Assembly: GCA_030789695.1 (NCBI GenBank)
Contig: CM061141.1
Location: 193,451,689 to 193,515,688, forward strand
Source: Scilla litardierei
Taxonomy: Eukaryota > Streptophyta > Magnoliopsida > Asparagales > Asparagaceae
DNA: 64,000 nucleotides
Direction: 5' to 3'
In this document: positions 11,367 through 21,094 of the stretch, in pieces
Numbering within the stretch: the stretch's first letter is position 1
Layout: every line of letters starts with the position of its first letter
The notes under the pieces: model-generated
What the model saw: the letters and a program-made list of their open reading frames with translations, nothing else
Databases searched by the model: none
Told to the model about the DNA's origin: nothing
Position numbers and translations under genes: made by a program

Positions 11367-14134
11367 TCACGGTGGTTTATACGGGTGATGCCCGAAGTTT
11401 GGCATCTCTTCTTCATTGGAGCTTACGGCCTTTGGAGTAGTCAGCGGCTGGAGAAAGATTTGCTCGACTACCCTCTCCTTGTTTTTGGGATCCGGGGGCT
11501 TCTCTTTCGTATTGGCGCTTACCGCCATCTTCTTAAGGATCCGGACCTCGTCTTTGGTGAGGCCCATGGGTTCTTTCCCCGTTCTCCTCGTAGGAGGAGC
11601 CTTGGGGAACCCGGGAGGGGTCGTTCGTGCTGCACTCGCTTTCCCAGCAGCATCATTGTTCTTGGGGCCGTCTTGGTCTTCTGAATCCCCCAAGTCATCG
11701 GGGGGGTTTCTTAAGAGAATATCCCAGGAGCACTCTTCAACAGCTTTATCTTCTTCCACCTCCAGCAAATTACACCGAGGGTCATCTGGGGGATCGGGAC
11801 ACTTCGTGGACAACCCCAGATCAAATTCAACCTTTTCTCCGCTGACGTTTAGCGAAAGTTTTTCGTTCTTCACATCAATCAAAACGCCAGCAGTGGCCAT
11901 GAAAGGCCGTCCCAGGATGATGGGGGTGTGTGCGTCCTCAGGCATGTCCATGACAACGAAGTCCACTGGCACATGCACCCCTTTTACATTGACGGGGAGG
12001 TCATCCACAATCCCCACCGGATATTTAACCGACAGGTCAGCAAGTTGTAGGGTCATACCTGTGGGCTCCAGATCACCCATTCCTATCCTTTTATACATCG
12101 ACAAGGGCATCAAACTTACACTCGCTCCGAGATCGACGAGCGCACGATGAATCTTTACTGTCCCGATCATGCAAGGAATTGAGAAGCTCCTCGGGTCTTT
12201 AAGTTTCGGCAGATTTGCCCTCTGGATGAGAGCGCTACACTCCGCCGTCAACACTACTTTCTCCTTTCTAGACCCTCTCGTCACCAAATCTTTCAGGAAT
12301 TTTACATAGGAGGGGATTGTTTCGATTGCTTCCAGGAAGGGGATTTGCAAGCTCAGGTCCTTGACCATGGCGAAGAACTTGCCATATTTCTCATCGATTC
12401 TGGCCTGAGCTAACCGTTGTGGAAAAGGCACACGGGTTTGAACACTTTCGGGCTCCCATCCTCGTTCTTCTTCTTCTCTTCTTCAGAGACTCCCTCCGGA
12501 GTCGTAGGATTTGATGACGAAGCACCGGCGTCGTTTGATTTTTCGATCGGTCGCTCGACGACCAACGGTGCTTTCGGTGTGTTAGGGGGCACTCTAGTAG
12601 GGATTTGTGTCCCGCTTCTCAGAACGATAGCGGACACATTTGCGTGCTCGTGCACGAGTGCCGACGTTTGGGTTGCTCCCCTCGGGTTCACCTCCGGTTG
12701 TGGCGGCAATTGGTTTTGTGACCTTGAAAGGTTCGCCACTTGTAACCCCAGCTGGGTTACTTGGTCCGTGAGGGCCCGTTGACCCATTTCCAGCTTCTGA
12801 TTGATCTTCTCTTGGTTGGTTATATATTGAGTCAAGAGAGACTCAACCGGAGAGACGGCCCTCTGTTGGCCATACTGCTGCTGCTGCTGGATTGGCTGCT
12901 GATTCCTGGGGGCGTAAAATTGTTGCTGAGGTTGCTGCTGATATTGTTGCTGCTGAATCTGGCTCTGCTGTGGCCTAGTCGGGTGATATGTTTGTTGCTG
13001 CGGCTGCTGAGGCGGCGAGGGCTGAAATGGTGCCCGGTAACCAAAGTTAGGGTGGTTCTGGTTGTTTGGAGAGTAGGCCGGGTTGGAATTGGTTCTTGGT
13101 GGATACGGCGCATTTCCCGTGGGGTTGTAAAATAGTGCGCTCGCCTGATCCAACGGTGGTGAGACGTCACCACCGTCGAATTCCCCAAAGAATTCGGATT
13201 CTACCGCTGAAATCTACTGTGTACCGGCCCCACCGGCTCCTACCATTAGTGCGGAGATCTGGGTCGAAAGAAAGTCAAACTTGCTTGAAAGTTTGTCGAC
13301 GTCCTCGACTCTGTGTATACCCCCAGACCTGGGTGTGGCTCTCTCGTCACACCACCGCTCATTGTTGGATGCCATATTTTCCAGAATATGTCCGGCATCT
13401 TCCTCGCTCCTTGACATGAAGGAACCCCCAGCCGCGGCGTCCATAGAAGATTTTAGGTCATCCCTCAACCCATTGTAGAACAGATTAATAATCTGCCACT
13501 TCGGAAGCTCATGGTGAGGGCATCTTCTCTGCATCTCATTGTATCTCGTCCAAGCTTCATGCAAGGACTCGTGGCTGGCCTGGGAGAAGGAGGAGATCTC
13601 AATCCTCAACTTCATGGTCTTCCCCGGAGGAAAGAACTTCGTTAGAAAAGCGTTGGAGAGCTTCTCCCAGGTATTGAAAGTGTTGGGGTCCTTCCCCCTA
13701 AGCCATTGCTTGGCTTTGTCTCGCAACGAGAAGGGGAACAGCTTCAGACGGATCGCCTCAGTCGTGACACCATTAATCTGGAAGGTGTCACATTTCTCCA
13801 AGAAGGAGTCTAGATGCTCGATCGGGCTCTCCATGGGTGCACCCGCAAACTGATCCTGATGGATCCATGTCACCAAAGACGGCTTTAGCTCGAAGCTTTG
13901 GGCCGTAATAGCTGGAGGACGGATGGCGGAAGTGGACTCGATAGATGGCATCGAGTATTCCAACAGGGATTTGGGCGGGGTGTTCTCCTCCATTGCTTCA
14001 GGATCCTCTCTTCTTCGCTTCTCGACGGCCAAACGCCTAAGGGTGGCGTTAATCTCTGGATCAACGGGAATCAAGTCGTCGAGACTTCTTGAACTCCTGC
14101 GCATGAAAAACAACAAACATCCGTGAAGCGACAA
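11367..14134 (-). pseudogene. gag-protease polyprotein, element B (one stop, one frameshift)
   Basis: About 920 codons on the minus strand. 14134-13214 holds the gag capsid-like region (LFPFSLRDKAKQWL, FLTKFFPPGKT, SLHEAWTRYNEM, FYNGLRDDLK), typical of retrotransposon gag. A single in-frame TAG at 13214-13216 interrupts it; the frame continues through a glutamine/proline-rich segment (13153-12410), then shifts by one base near 12430 into the protease part (12431-11367). The protease has VDLGASVSLMPLS and IILGRPFMATAG, the DLGAS form usual in Athila-type elements. No CCHC knuckle, RT or integrase is seen. Closely parallel to element A 33502-36273. Inactive as it stands. Confidence 0.9.
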
Positions 14135-14270
14135 GTGGGAAAGAAACAGATAAGATAAGAAATAAAAAGGAAGAAAATAAAAAGGAAAAAGGAGAATGCG
14201 AAAATTATCGCGAGGTCGGGATAAGAGCTAGACACTAGGGTTCAAAAGATCCTAAAATAACAAGCACGTT

Positions 14271-14290
14271 GCCTCCCGGCAACGGCACCA
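14271..14290 (-). other. Primer-binding site of element B
   Basis: Minus strand TGGTGCCGTTGCCGGGA..., six bases after the LTR end. It matches the tRNA-Asp type PBS (TGGCGCCGTTGCCGGGG) used by Athila/Tat elements at all but one or two positions. Confidence 0.85.
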
Positions 14291-14704
14291 TAAACTTGAC
14301 GTGTGCCCCGGCTTGCTAGCTGCAAATGGCCGGGGGACCCGCGTGGGGGTTTAGATATTTGTAACCGCAAGCGCACGGTGTTGTAGTGTGGCTTGGGGAT
14401 CGAACACAGGGAGGCTAGGATGTGCTTGTGTCAAGGAGGACCAAAATCACCCAGTGGGCGAGCTAGCCCGAATCGGTTGATGGGTTGTCACGATATTGGA
14501 ATGCAAGGTATGAACAATAAGAAAATAAACCCGAGACTTTGGTTTCCACTCCAACGAGCGACTCTCGCCGATACGGCCTACGGGTAGAATGGCGATCGGA
14601 ATTAGGGTCTAATGGTGAGACGTTGCCTCTGAAAGTGGTACCGGCATCCCATGGGCCCGATATTCCGGTCGGTGCCCAGGATGATACACCGGACTTCCCG
14701 GATT

Positions 14705-14742
14705 CGATCAGTGGGCACTCACGTGTCCATTAACACTGATCG
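14705..14742 (-). other. Conserved hairpin in LTR B
   Basis: Stem CGATCAGTG / CACTGATCG around a 20-base loop. The element D LTR has CGGTCAGT / ACTGACCG at the same place with a similar loop, so an A-T pair has become G-C. Confidence 0.65.
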
Positions 14743-15242
14743 ATTCCAGGAGCACTAAGCTCGCAACGATAACTCCCAACGTCTCATCCTGCCACTCCCG
14801 CAGGCTAGGATTCGGCGTCTACGCTAAGGGCGTGAGCTATGGCTAGGGAGTCAACCGCCAAGTTTATTCCCCCTTGGCCCAACGGTCAAAGGCGGTCTTT
14901 TTCCTGCCGATGACAATGTAACACCCCGCGTAACCGTTAGATTCCTAATCCCTATCGATTTCCTAACCCTATGGATGCATCGGGAAGAGCCCCCGAAGGG
15001 GTTTCTGCCAAAATCCCAGATTTGGGAACTACTCACAAATATTCATTAAAAAGCGATCTAAATGAAAATGAACCGTTGGAATCATAATCAGACGATTGGA
15101 ATGCGGAAGTAATAGAGTAATTAAGAAAATACTAAAGTTTAAGAAAGATCCGAAAACTTACAAAAGAACAGTAATTACAGCCGTCACAATATGAGAAAAC
15201 AGTAAAAACTAACAGCTCCCCGTTTCTGGAACCCTAGGGGTT

Positions 15243-15250
15243 CTATTTAT
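15243..15250 (-). promoter_or_regulatory. TATA-like box of LTR B
   Basis: Minus strand ATAAATAG, 11 bases after the last palindrome of the LTR array. Element D has a better form (CTATAAATATAAACC, 55031-55045) in the aligned position. Confidence 0.5.
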
Positions 15251-15260
15251 TGGTTCTCGT

Positions 15261-15632
15261 ATCACCCGATCGGTTGACAAGTCAACCGATCGGGTGATCC
15301 GTTACAGATAGTAAACAGAAAACGGCGAACTTTCACCCGGTCATATGAACCGGTCGGGTGAGTTCTTGGAGTGACCGGTTGGATCTTGGCGCCATCGGGT
15401 GAAGGGATCGGTTGGGTGCCCGTGTCTTCGGCTCCTCAGCATCAGCTACAGATGAACCGATCGGGTGAGAGTCACCCGATCGGTTGGAATTTGGCTCGAG
15501 AAGACAGAGAGTTGGCCCCCGTTGAACCGGCCTGTGAACCGGTCGGGTGACTTCCACTTGAGCTCCGGCTGAGACTGGGTGGTGCACGCGTGCATCACCC
15601 GATCGGTTGGAGATGACCAACCGACCGGGTGA
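15261..15632 (-). repeat. Palindrome array, AACCGATCGGTT type (LTR B)
   Basis: Paired near-palindromes start at 15264 and 15284 (20 bp apart) and at 15455 and 15474 (19 bp), with more degenerate members between and a pair at the far end. Same word as the element B internal array. Confidence 0.8.
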
Positions 15633-15931
15633 GGGGCTGAAAGATGAAATCTTCGTCGTTTGGCCCCCTGGATCACGCGTGACTCCTCCCGTTGCTCCGG
15701 GGACTTTAGATATCGTCGTTAAATGTCCCCTACGTGGTCAATCTCCTGCAAACATGGAGAAACAAAGAAAAGTGAAAGAAAACGAGAGAATACGAGAAAA
15801 CAAATGAAAGACAGCGGAAAATACGGAAAAACACGAAAGAAAACGTGCGTGAATATATGAAATATAAATGCACGTCTTGCACCTAGGGGCGCATGTCCAC
15901 CACTTGATTCATGCCTCACTGACGCATGCTT

Positions 15932-16290
15932 GCCAGCGGTGGAGTATGAGGTTGCTGGTTTGAGGCATGACTTTCACACCCTCATCCGCTCCGTCGCCAC
16001 CTACCACGAGTTAGTGAGCCGGGACATTTGGGACATTCTGGATACTCTGAGGACGTAGCGTGCATCGCCGGTTATACTCGCACCTGCTTTCCGGTCACAG
16101 CTGCACCCGCTCCTCCAGTCACACTTACACCACTCTCCAAGCCAGGCTTTTGCCGGGCCTGCCACACTTTTTGATGAGCCGGTTGCACCTTTTGTTGACC
16201 TGCCAGCTAGCCTACATGTTGATCCACCAATTGTCCCATCTTCTAGTCCTCAGCAGCGGGACCAATCACCACCTCGCAGAGGGCGGTCCC
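15932..16290 (+). pseudogene. Accessory ORF C-terminal fragment, element C
   Basis: Translates as a helical segment (EVAGLRHDFHTLIRSV, RDIWDILDTLRT), a stop, then a proline-rich tail with an RRGR cluster. The segment resembles the element A tail (LELAVSGLRGDLRTL, CLTQVLERL) in spacing of hydrophobic residues. The N-terminal and middle parts are absent. An in-frame stop after DTLRT marks it as dead. Confidence 0.6.
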
Positions 16291-17600
16291 CCTGCTTGAT
16301 CTTTATTTTTGCTCATGTTCTCCCTATCCATATTTTTGTGCACATCTGTCTTTTCGGGGCCTTGCATGTAGTTAGCTTGGGGGAGGACATATCATATTCC
16401 TTTTGCATATATCCATCATTTGCATCATCTGCATGCTTGCACATATTATAGGCCTTAGGACATGCATCTGAATTTTTCTTTTAATTTGTATTGTTTTTTT
16501 TTCATTTTTTATTTTGCCTTTCTTTTCACCCACCCACCCCACCTAGCATTATTTCCCATCTTGCACGCGTGTTCTCAGCAGTTAGGACACTTCTGTGTTT
16601 AGCTTAGGGGATGAGCACTATCCCTTTTTATTTTTTATTTTTTATTTTTCCTATCCATTTTTCATCTACTTTTTTTTATTTTTCACCCATCTTCCACCAT
16701 TTTATTGTTTCCTTTTAGCATCATATTTTCCGTCTTTCGGTATGCTTACATGCTTGTTTCTATTTTACTATCCGGCTTTTATTTTTTCCTTTTATGCTAG
16801 ATATATTCTCTGTGATGATATCTCTTATAGCTTTAGCAGCTATCACGATGATATTATCATTACCAAGCTAGTTAGAGTATTTCAGTTCTTGCTATCCATA
16901 TGCTTGCAATTATATTTCTTTTGATGATATCTCTAATTGAATGCATGACATTTATTGAAGCTGAATGTATGGATTAGTGCTTAGTATGATTTTGTTGGAA
17001 ATGCACCAAGATTCATGCATCATTTGTATATCTAAAGCATCTGTTTTATTGTCTTATTCACCTTCTGTTGCATGCCTGATACGATTGTATGCTTTACCGC
17101 TTGACCTCACTATTTATAGAAATGATTGAGAATATCCATGCTTACATATGAGTTTTAGTTGATGTATTATCTTATTGAACCATTCCTGCACATCATAGAG
17201 TGAACCAAGTGTTACATTATATTTCTTTCTCCAAATCTCTTTATTCTCTACTTGTCACTTGAGTTCACCCCTTGCAGCTACTTATACCGTATCTATTCCC
17301 AAAATCCATTGCAAAGAAGAGGTTAGCTCCAAAAAGTACAAAAAGCCAAAAAGAAAAACGAGAACCAAAAAGTTCAAAAAGAAAAAAGAGAGAGCAAAAA
17401 AATGTTTATATATCTCATTATTGGAGCTACAAAAATACTTGGGAAAACCAAGGCAAAAATCACATTTTCTCCTATCATTTTCATTTAGATGCAAAGCCTC
17501 AAGCTAAGCTGGGGGGTGGGTGAATTCATTTGACAATATGAGTGAGTTCGACATTAGAGTGGAGTAGTGCATGATTGGGGATATTTGAAAATGCTGAAAC
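16291..17600 (+). other. 3' untranslated region of element C
   Basis: AT-rich, T-run rich sequence collinear with element A 39540-41470, including AGCTTGGGGGAGGAC at about 16374 and AGCTAAGCTGGGGGG at about 17502. No gene of its own; a short lysine-rich ORF at 17259-17507 has no recognisable content. Confidence 0.6.
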
Positions 17601-17639
17601 TTTCAGCATTTTATGATCGACCCGGACTGTGATCGACCC

Positions 17640-18389
17640 GGAATTTTATGATCGACCCGGACTCCCAAACAAGTGTAGAGAGAAATTCGAGGGTGAGTGC
17701 CGGGTAGGATATGGCAGATGCATTAAGGAAGGCCAACCAGCCTAAGTTAGCAAAAAGAGATTCGACTTCGGTGTAGACACTGAGATCGACCAGTGTCTGT
17801 GTGTGCGGGAACTTAGTCGATAGATGCCCCCAAGCATCGAGCCTACGATAAAAATCCTTGTGTTCCTGGTTCCTAAAGATATACCCATGCGGGCCCAACA
17901 TTGGGTCCACAGGGGGGATAACAGGCGGGGGAGGGCCAAGTGTAAGTGCTCGTGTGTGGGAAGGGGGACGTGTTTGTTTTCGTCTCTTTCGAGACGGTTC
18001 CTCCTCCCGCATAATCCCCTTCCCCTTGTCTTTATCCTTAGCCATGCGTGAGTGTGCGTGTATGAATGAGTTCAAAAGCAATGAATGCACACTAACACAA
18101 GCAAAATGAGCAAGCACAATTTATAGGGCAAAAATAGAAATATGAGCGTAGGAGCGAGTGTACCCAAGCGAAATGGCGAAGCTTGCTCGTAGATGTCCCC
18201 ACACTGTGTAATGAGAGTAGCGTGGAGCCGCGGCGACCTCTTTCAGCAAGAATTTTTGAAATGGGCGTTGTTTGGAGGGAATTAGGTCAGAAACCCGAAA
18301 TGAAAGGAGAGAGGGAGTGTAAATGATGGAGAGATTGATGGAGGAGGTGGGGAGAGGGAGTATTGGAGGAGTGGAGGACGTGGGGGAGT
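17640..18389 (-). pseudogene. Second copy of the accessory-ORF N-terminal segment
   Basis: Direct duplicate of 7543-8292, with about seven differences in 750 bases by eye. The coding part runs from the methionine at 18045 (MAKDKDKGKG, RKRRK cluster) to about 17640, then hits filler repeats of GATCGACCCGGA at 17616-17660. On the other side it abuts T3 at 18390. No array or TATA box lies upstream here, so it has lost its promoter. Same family comments as for 7510-7948. Confidence 0.75.
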
Positions 18390-18390
18390 G

Positions 18391-19865
18391 GGGATATTTG
18401 TCAATCATATCATGGTTAACACTGTGTACACATTCAAGACACAAAAGGCAATTTATCAGGATCCTAAAGAACACACACTCATACAGGTCTACGCACTCTA
18501 CCTATACTCATGCACCACGACGACATCACCTACCAAAAGGACTACTCTTAAACCGGAGATAACATAGACAACTACAAGGACTAATGTCTAGATAATAGAA
18601 AGAAAAGAATACTAGATCAAGAGCGAAATGAAATAAGATCGGAAAGAACGAGTTCCAACAAGGCGGGGTAAGGAGATAGTTGGTTGGATGAGACAAAATA
18701 TTTCTCAGAGTAATTAGATAGATGAAGGAGATTTACGTGTAAAATATGATATCGTATACTTTATACTTTTTAAATAAATATGTAGGGAAAAATGAGCAGA
18801 CGGTAAAAATTATTATAATTTGGAGAAAGAGTTGGATGAAGGAGATAAAAGTAGGGTGAGCTAGCGGTTGTTTTGCAAATGAAAATAATTTTAACAAAGA
18901 TTTTGAAATGTGGTCACGAAGAACATAGAACTGGTATAATAATAATAATAAAATAATTGGAGTTCCCTCTAGTTTTTAGAAAATATTTTAAAAAGTATGT
19001 ACGTTAAGTGGTTAGAAATTCTGGTAGTTTTTATAAAAAAATAATATTGAATTTTCAAAATAGTAACAAGTTTTAAAACCGAAATACGAAAGATAATGAT
19101 TCGAAAACGAGTACGAGGTATTGACAAAAAAATTACGACCAATAAGGTTTCAAAGTCAATGAAAGAATTTTAACTCAACCAACAACAAGAAATTTTAAAT
19201 ATATAATATAGGGGTTTTCAAAGAAATTTAGCTGAGCGATAAACTTATTAGTAATTTCGAAAATACTTTTAGAGGAAGCAGAATTGGTCAAGGAAGGGAT
19301 TCGAAGGATCGACGATAATCGCCAGGAAACGATCACGTGGGTCGGGAGACAGGAAAATGATCGCTTGAAGAATATGTGTAGGATACGAACCGTGAAGAGC
19401 TACGATGGAACATCACGGTCGATAACACGAAAATGGTAATGATCAGGAAGACGCTAGGAGTCAGGGATTCTACTTTTTTTTGGGTCGCCTAAGATCAGGA
19501 GAGCTCGGCACTAATATTTCCTACTGAGCTAGACTGTAACCAAGATCTAATGAGAAGGTTCCTAAGAAAATCAAGGTTACGCTCTGCTGGGCCCGAAGTC
19601 GATGGACCCGAGCAAACGACTAAGAAGAAGGGCTCCATAAATCTAACACGGTCAGAGTCAAGTGCGGGCTACTAAGGTATCCTAGGACGAGGATGACTAA
19701 TTCTTAACCAAGGCATCAGACTATCAAACCTGGGTGTCTATCTAAGTCTTCCTACCATCTAAGACTGGGAAAACCTAATTTAGACTTGTACATGGATATT
19801 AAATGAATGCGGTACTCTTATTGTTCCAAACTTTTGCAAGACCTGCATGGGCCACCACTAAAACC
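18391..19865 (-). other. T3 internal remnant
   Basis: Non-coding, AT-rich, aligned in patches with T1 1974-3830 in reverse orientation. No ORF worth naming. Confidence 0.6.
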
Positions 19866-20679
19866 TGTCACGCCCCGCTTCCCAAAAATACGGAGGCGAA
19901 GCGTGACTAAGGCCCGCTTAGGCCGGAGCTGTGAAGCTCGGGCCCAATAAGCGTCTGTAGGGGTGCCATTTTAAAATTTCAGGTTCTTGCATTTAATAAG
20001 GTTCGAAACAATAGGAAGTACAGAAAGAAAGTGGCATTCATTAAATATAGAGAAATAATATCCAGCGAGTACAAAGTCTAAGAAGAAGCCTAAGCATGGC
20101 AACAAACTATCTAAAAGCAAACTAAAAGCAGTAACCTCTGAAAGTGACGACTAAAAAGACCTCAAGGTCTGGTCCTCGTTAGGCACGTTCTCTGGGTCGA
20201 CGTCCTCGACTCCTCGTACTCTAGTAAGTCTGCCTCGTCCACGAACTCTGGCTGAACACCTGACGTACAACACCCAAGAGAAAGGAACTGTATGTCAGGT
20301 AAAGTCTACAAGAAGGGTTAGACTTTACTGCAAGTGCACCGAACTTTAAACAACGGTTTACTGGTTGATTAGCATGCTGAGGTTCTATTACACTACAGTT
20401 TACTGGTTGATTAGCATGCTGTGGTTATAACAGAGTAACACAACAGGAAGTAACGCAGCAGGAAAGTAAAACGGGACAGGAAGTAGTCGTAGCGTGTGCT
20501 ACCAACTACGGGACTAACCTACAGGTGTCAAGACAGATCGGGACGTGATGGGACAAGACAAGACAAGACAAGTGAGACACGAAAGGGTTCACGCCTTACG
20601 GTTCGAGGGGGATCAGACCCTCTTGCCGTGTGCACGCTCAACCCAACCCCAAACCCCAAGTATGATAAGACAAGACAAT

Positions 20680-20848
20680 CCGTACAAGGGATCACTCGCT
20701 CTAGCTTGGCGAGTGCCATATTGCCCAGCGGGCTGTGTATCCGTACAAGGGATCACTCTCTCTAGCTTGGAGAGTGCCCTATTGCCCGCAGGCTGTGAAT
20801 CTGTACAAGGGATCACTCGAAGAGTGCCCTCTTGCCCAGCAGGCTGTG
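20680..20848 (-). repeat. Three tandem ~60-bp units with covarying hairpins (T3)
   Basis: Units start at 20680, 20741 and 20801, each opening with C(C/T)GTACAAGGGATCACTC. Each contains a hairpin: CACTCGC / GCGAGTG at 20693-20715, CACTCTC / GAGAGTG at 20754-20776 (both with loop TCTAGCTTG), and CACTC / GAGTG with loop GAA at 20814-20826. Stem bases change in pairs between units. Confidence 0.8.
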
Positions 20849-20950
20849 CGAGAAGGGACGGGACGTGACAAGACGGGAATGGTTATTCTAGGGTGTCCAC
20901 ACACATGCACACACATGATAGCCCTACGATATCAAAAGTTGTTATTGTCG

Positions 20951-21094
20951 GGCTCAGACTTCGTCGTCAAGTCTGAGCCGTCAGGAGTCGTCCCGGACGC
21001 TATCATATCACGTCCGGTTCTATTTGTTCACAGTTATCAGTTCTAACCAACTAAGGCCTAAGCACGGCCAAAAGTGCAAGTGGGATACACTTGC
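20951..21094 (-). other. T-family hairpin cluster (T3 copy)
   Basis: 20951-20979: stem GGCTCAGACTT / AAGTCTGAGCC, loop CGTCGTC. 20993-21017: stem CCGGACG / CGTCCGG, loop CTATCATATCA. 21076-21094: stem GCAAGTG / CACTTGC. Loops match those of T2 (CGTTGTC, CTATCATTTCA), while the first two stems are almost entirely different in sequence yet perfectly paired. Confidence 0.8.

Larger units (their letters stand above)
7510..15876 (-). mobile_element. Athila-like element B (minus), pol-less, 3' end missing
   Basis: Read on the minus strand: 5' LTR (15876 to 14297), tRNA-Asp-type PBS, gag-protease (14134 to 11367), AGGCAA hairpin, T2 solo LTR insertion, palindrome array (8746 to 8400), TATA box, leader, then the first 146 codons of the accessory ORF, ending at the T1 boundary. 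Once the 2.4 kb solo LTR is removed, only about 200 bp separates gag-pro from the array, so RT, RNase H and integrase are absent. Names of parts follow the Athila group of Ty3/gypsy, from the PBS and the accessory ORF resemblance. The 3' LTR would lie left of the window. Confidence 0.85.
14297..15876 (-). repeat. 5' LTR of element B
   Basis: Aligns over its length with the element D LTR (54085-55725). The inner end is CACGTCA next to the PBS; the outer end (about 15876) has lost or changed its last base compared with D. It contains the palindrome array 15261-15632, a TATA-like ATAAATAG at 15243-15250, a hairpin at 14705-14742, and the U5 block CCTCCCTGTGTTCGATCCCC (14395-14414) followed by CCGTGCGCTTGCGGT (about 14363-14379). 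Confidence 0.85.
15877..17600 (+). mobile_element. Element C: 3' part of a plus-strand Athila-like element
   Basis: The sequence matches in order the accessory-ORF tail and 3' untranslated region of element A (39200-41480): coiled-coil-like tail, GCTTGGGGGAG words, a block around CACCAAGATTCA(C/T)GCAT, ATAGAGTGAACC and TTTCTTTCTCC. It begins exactly at the outer end of LTR B, so B probably inserted into C. No LTR of C is found; its right edge is rearranged at about 17600-17640. Confidence 0.65.

Noticed and set aside
11416..12150. 244-codon plus-strand frame opposite the element B protease
   Set aside because: Shadow of the minus-strand gag-pro, which has clear motifs.
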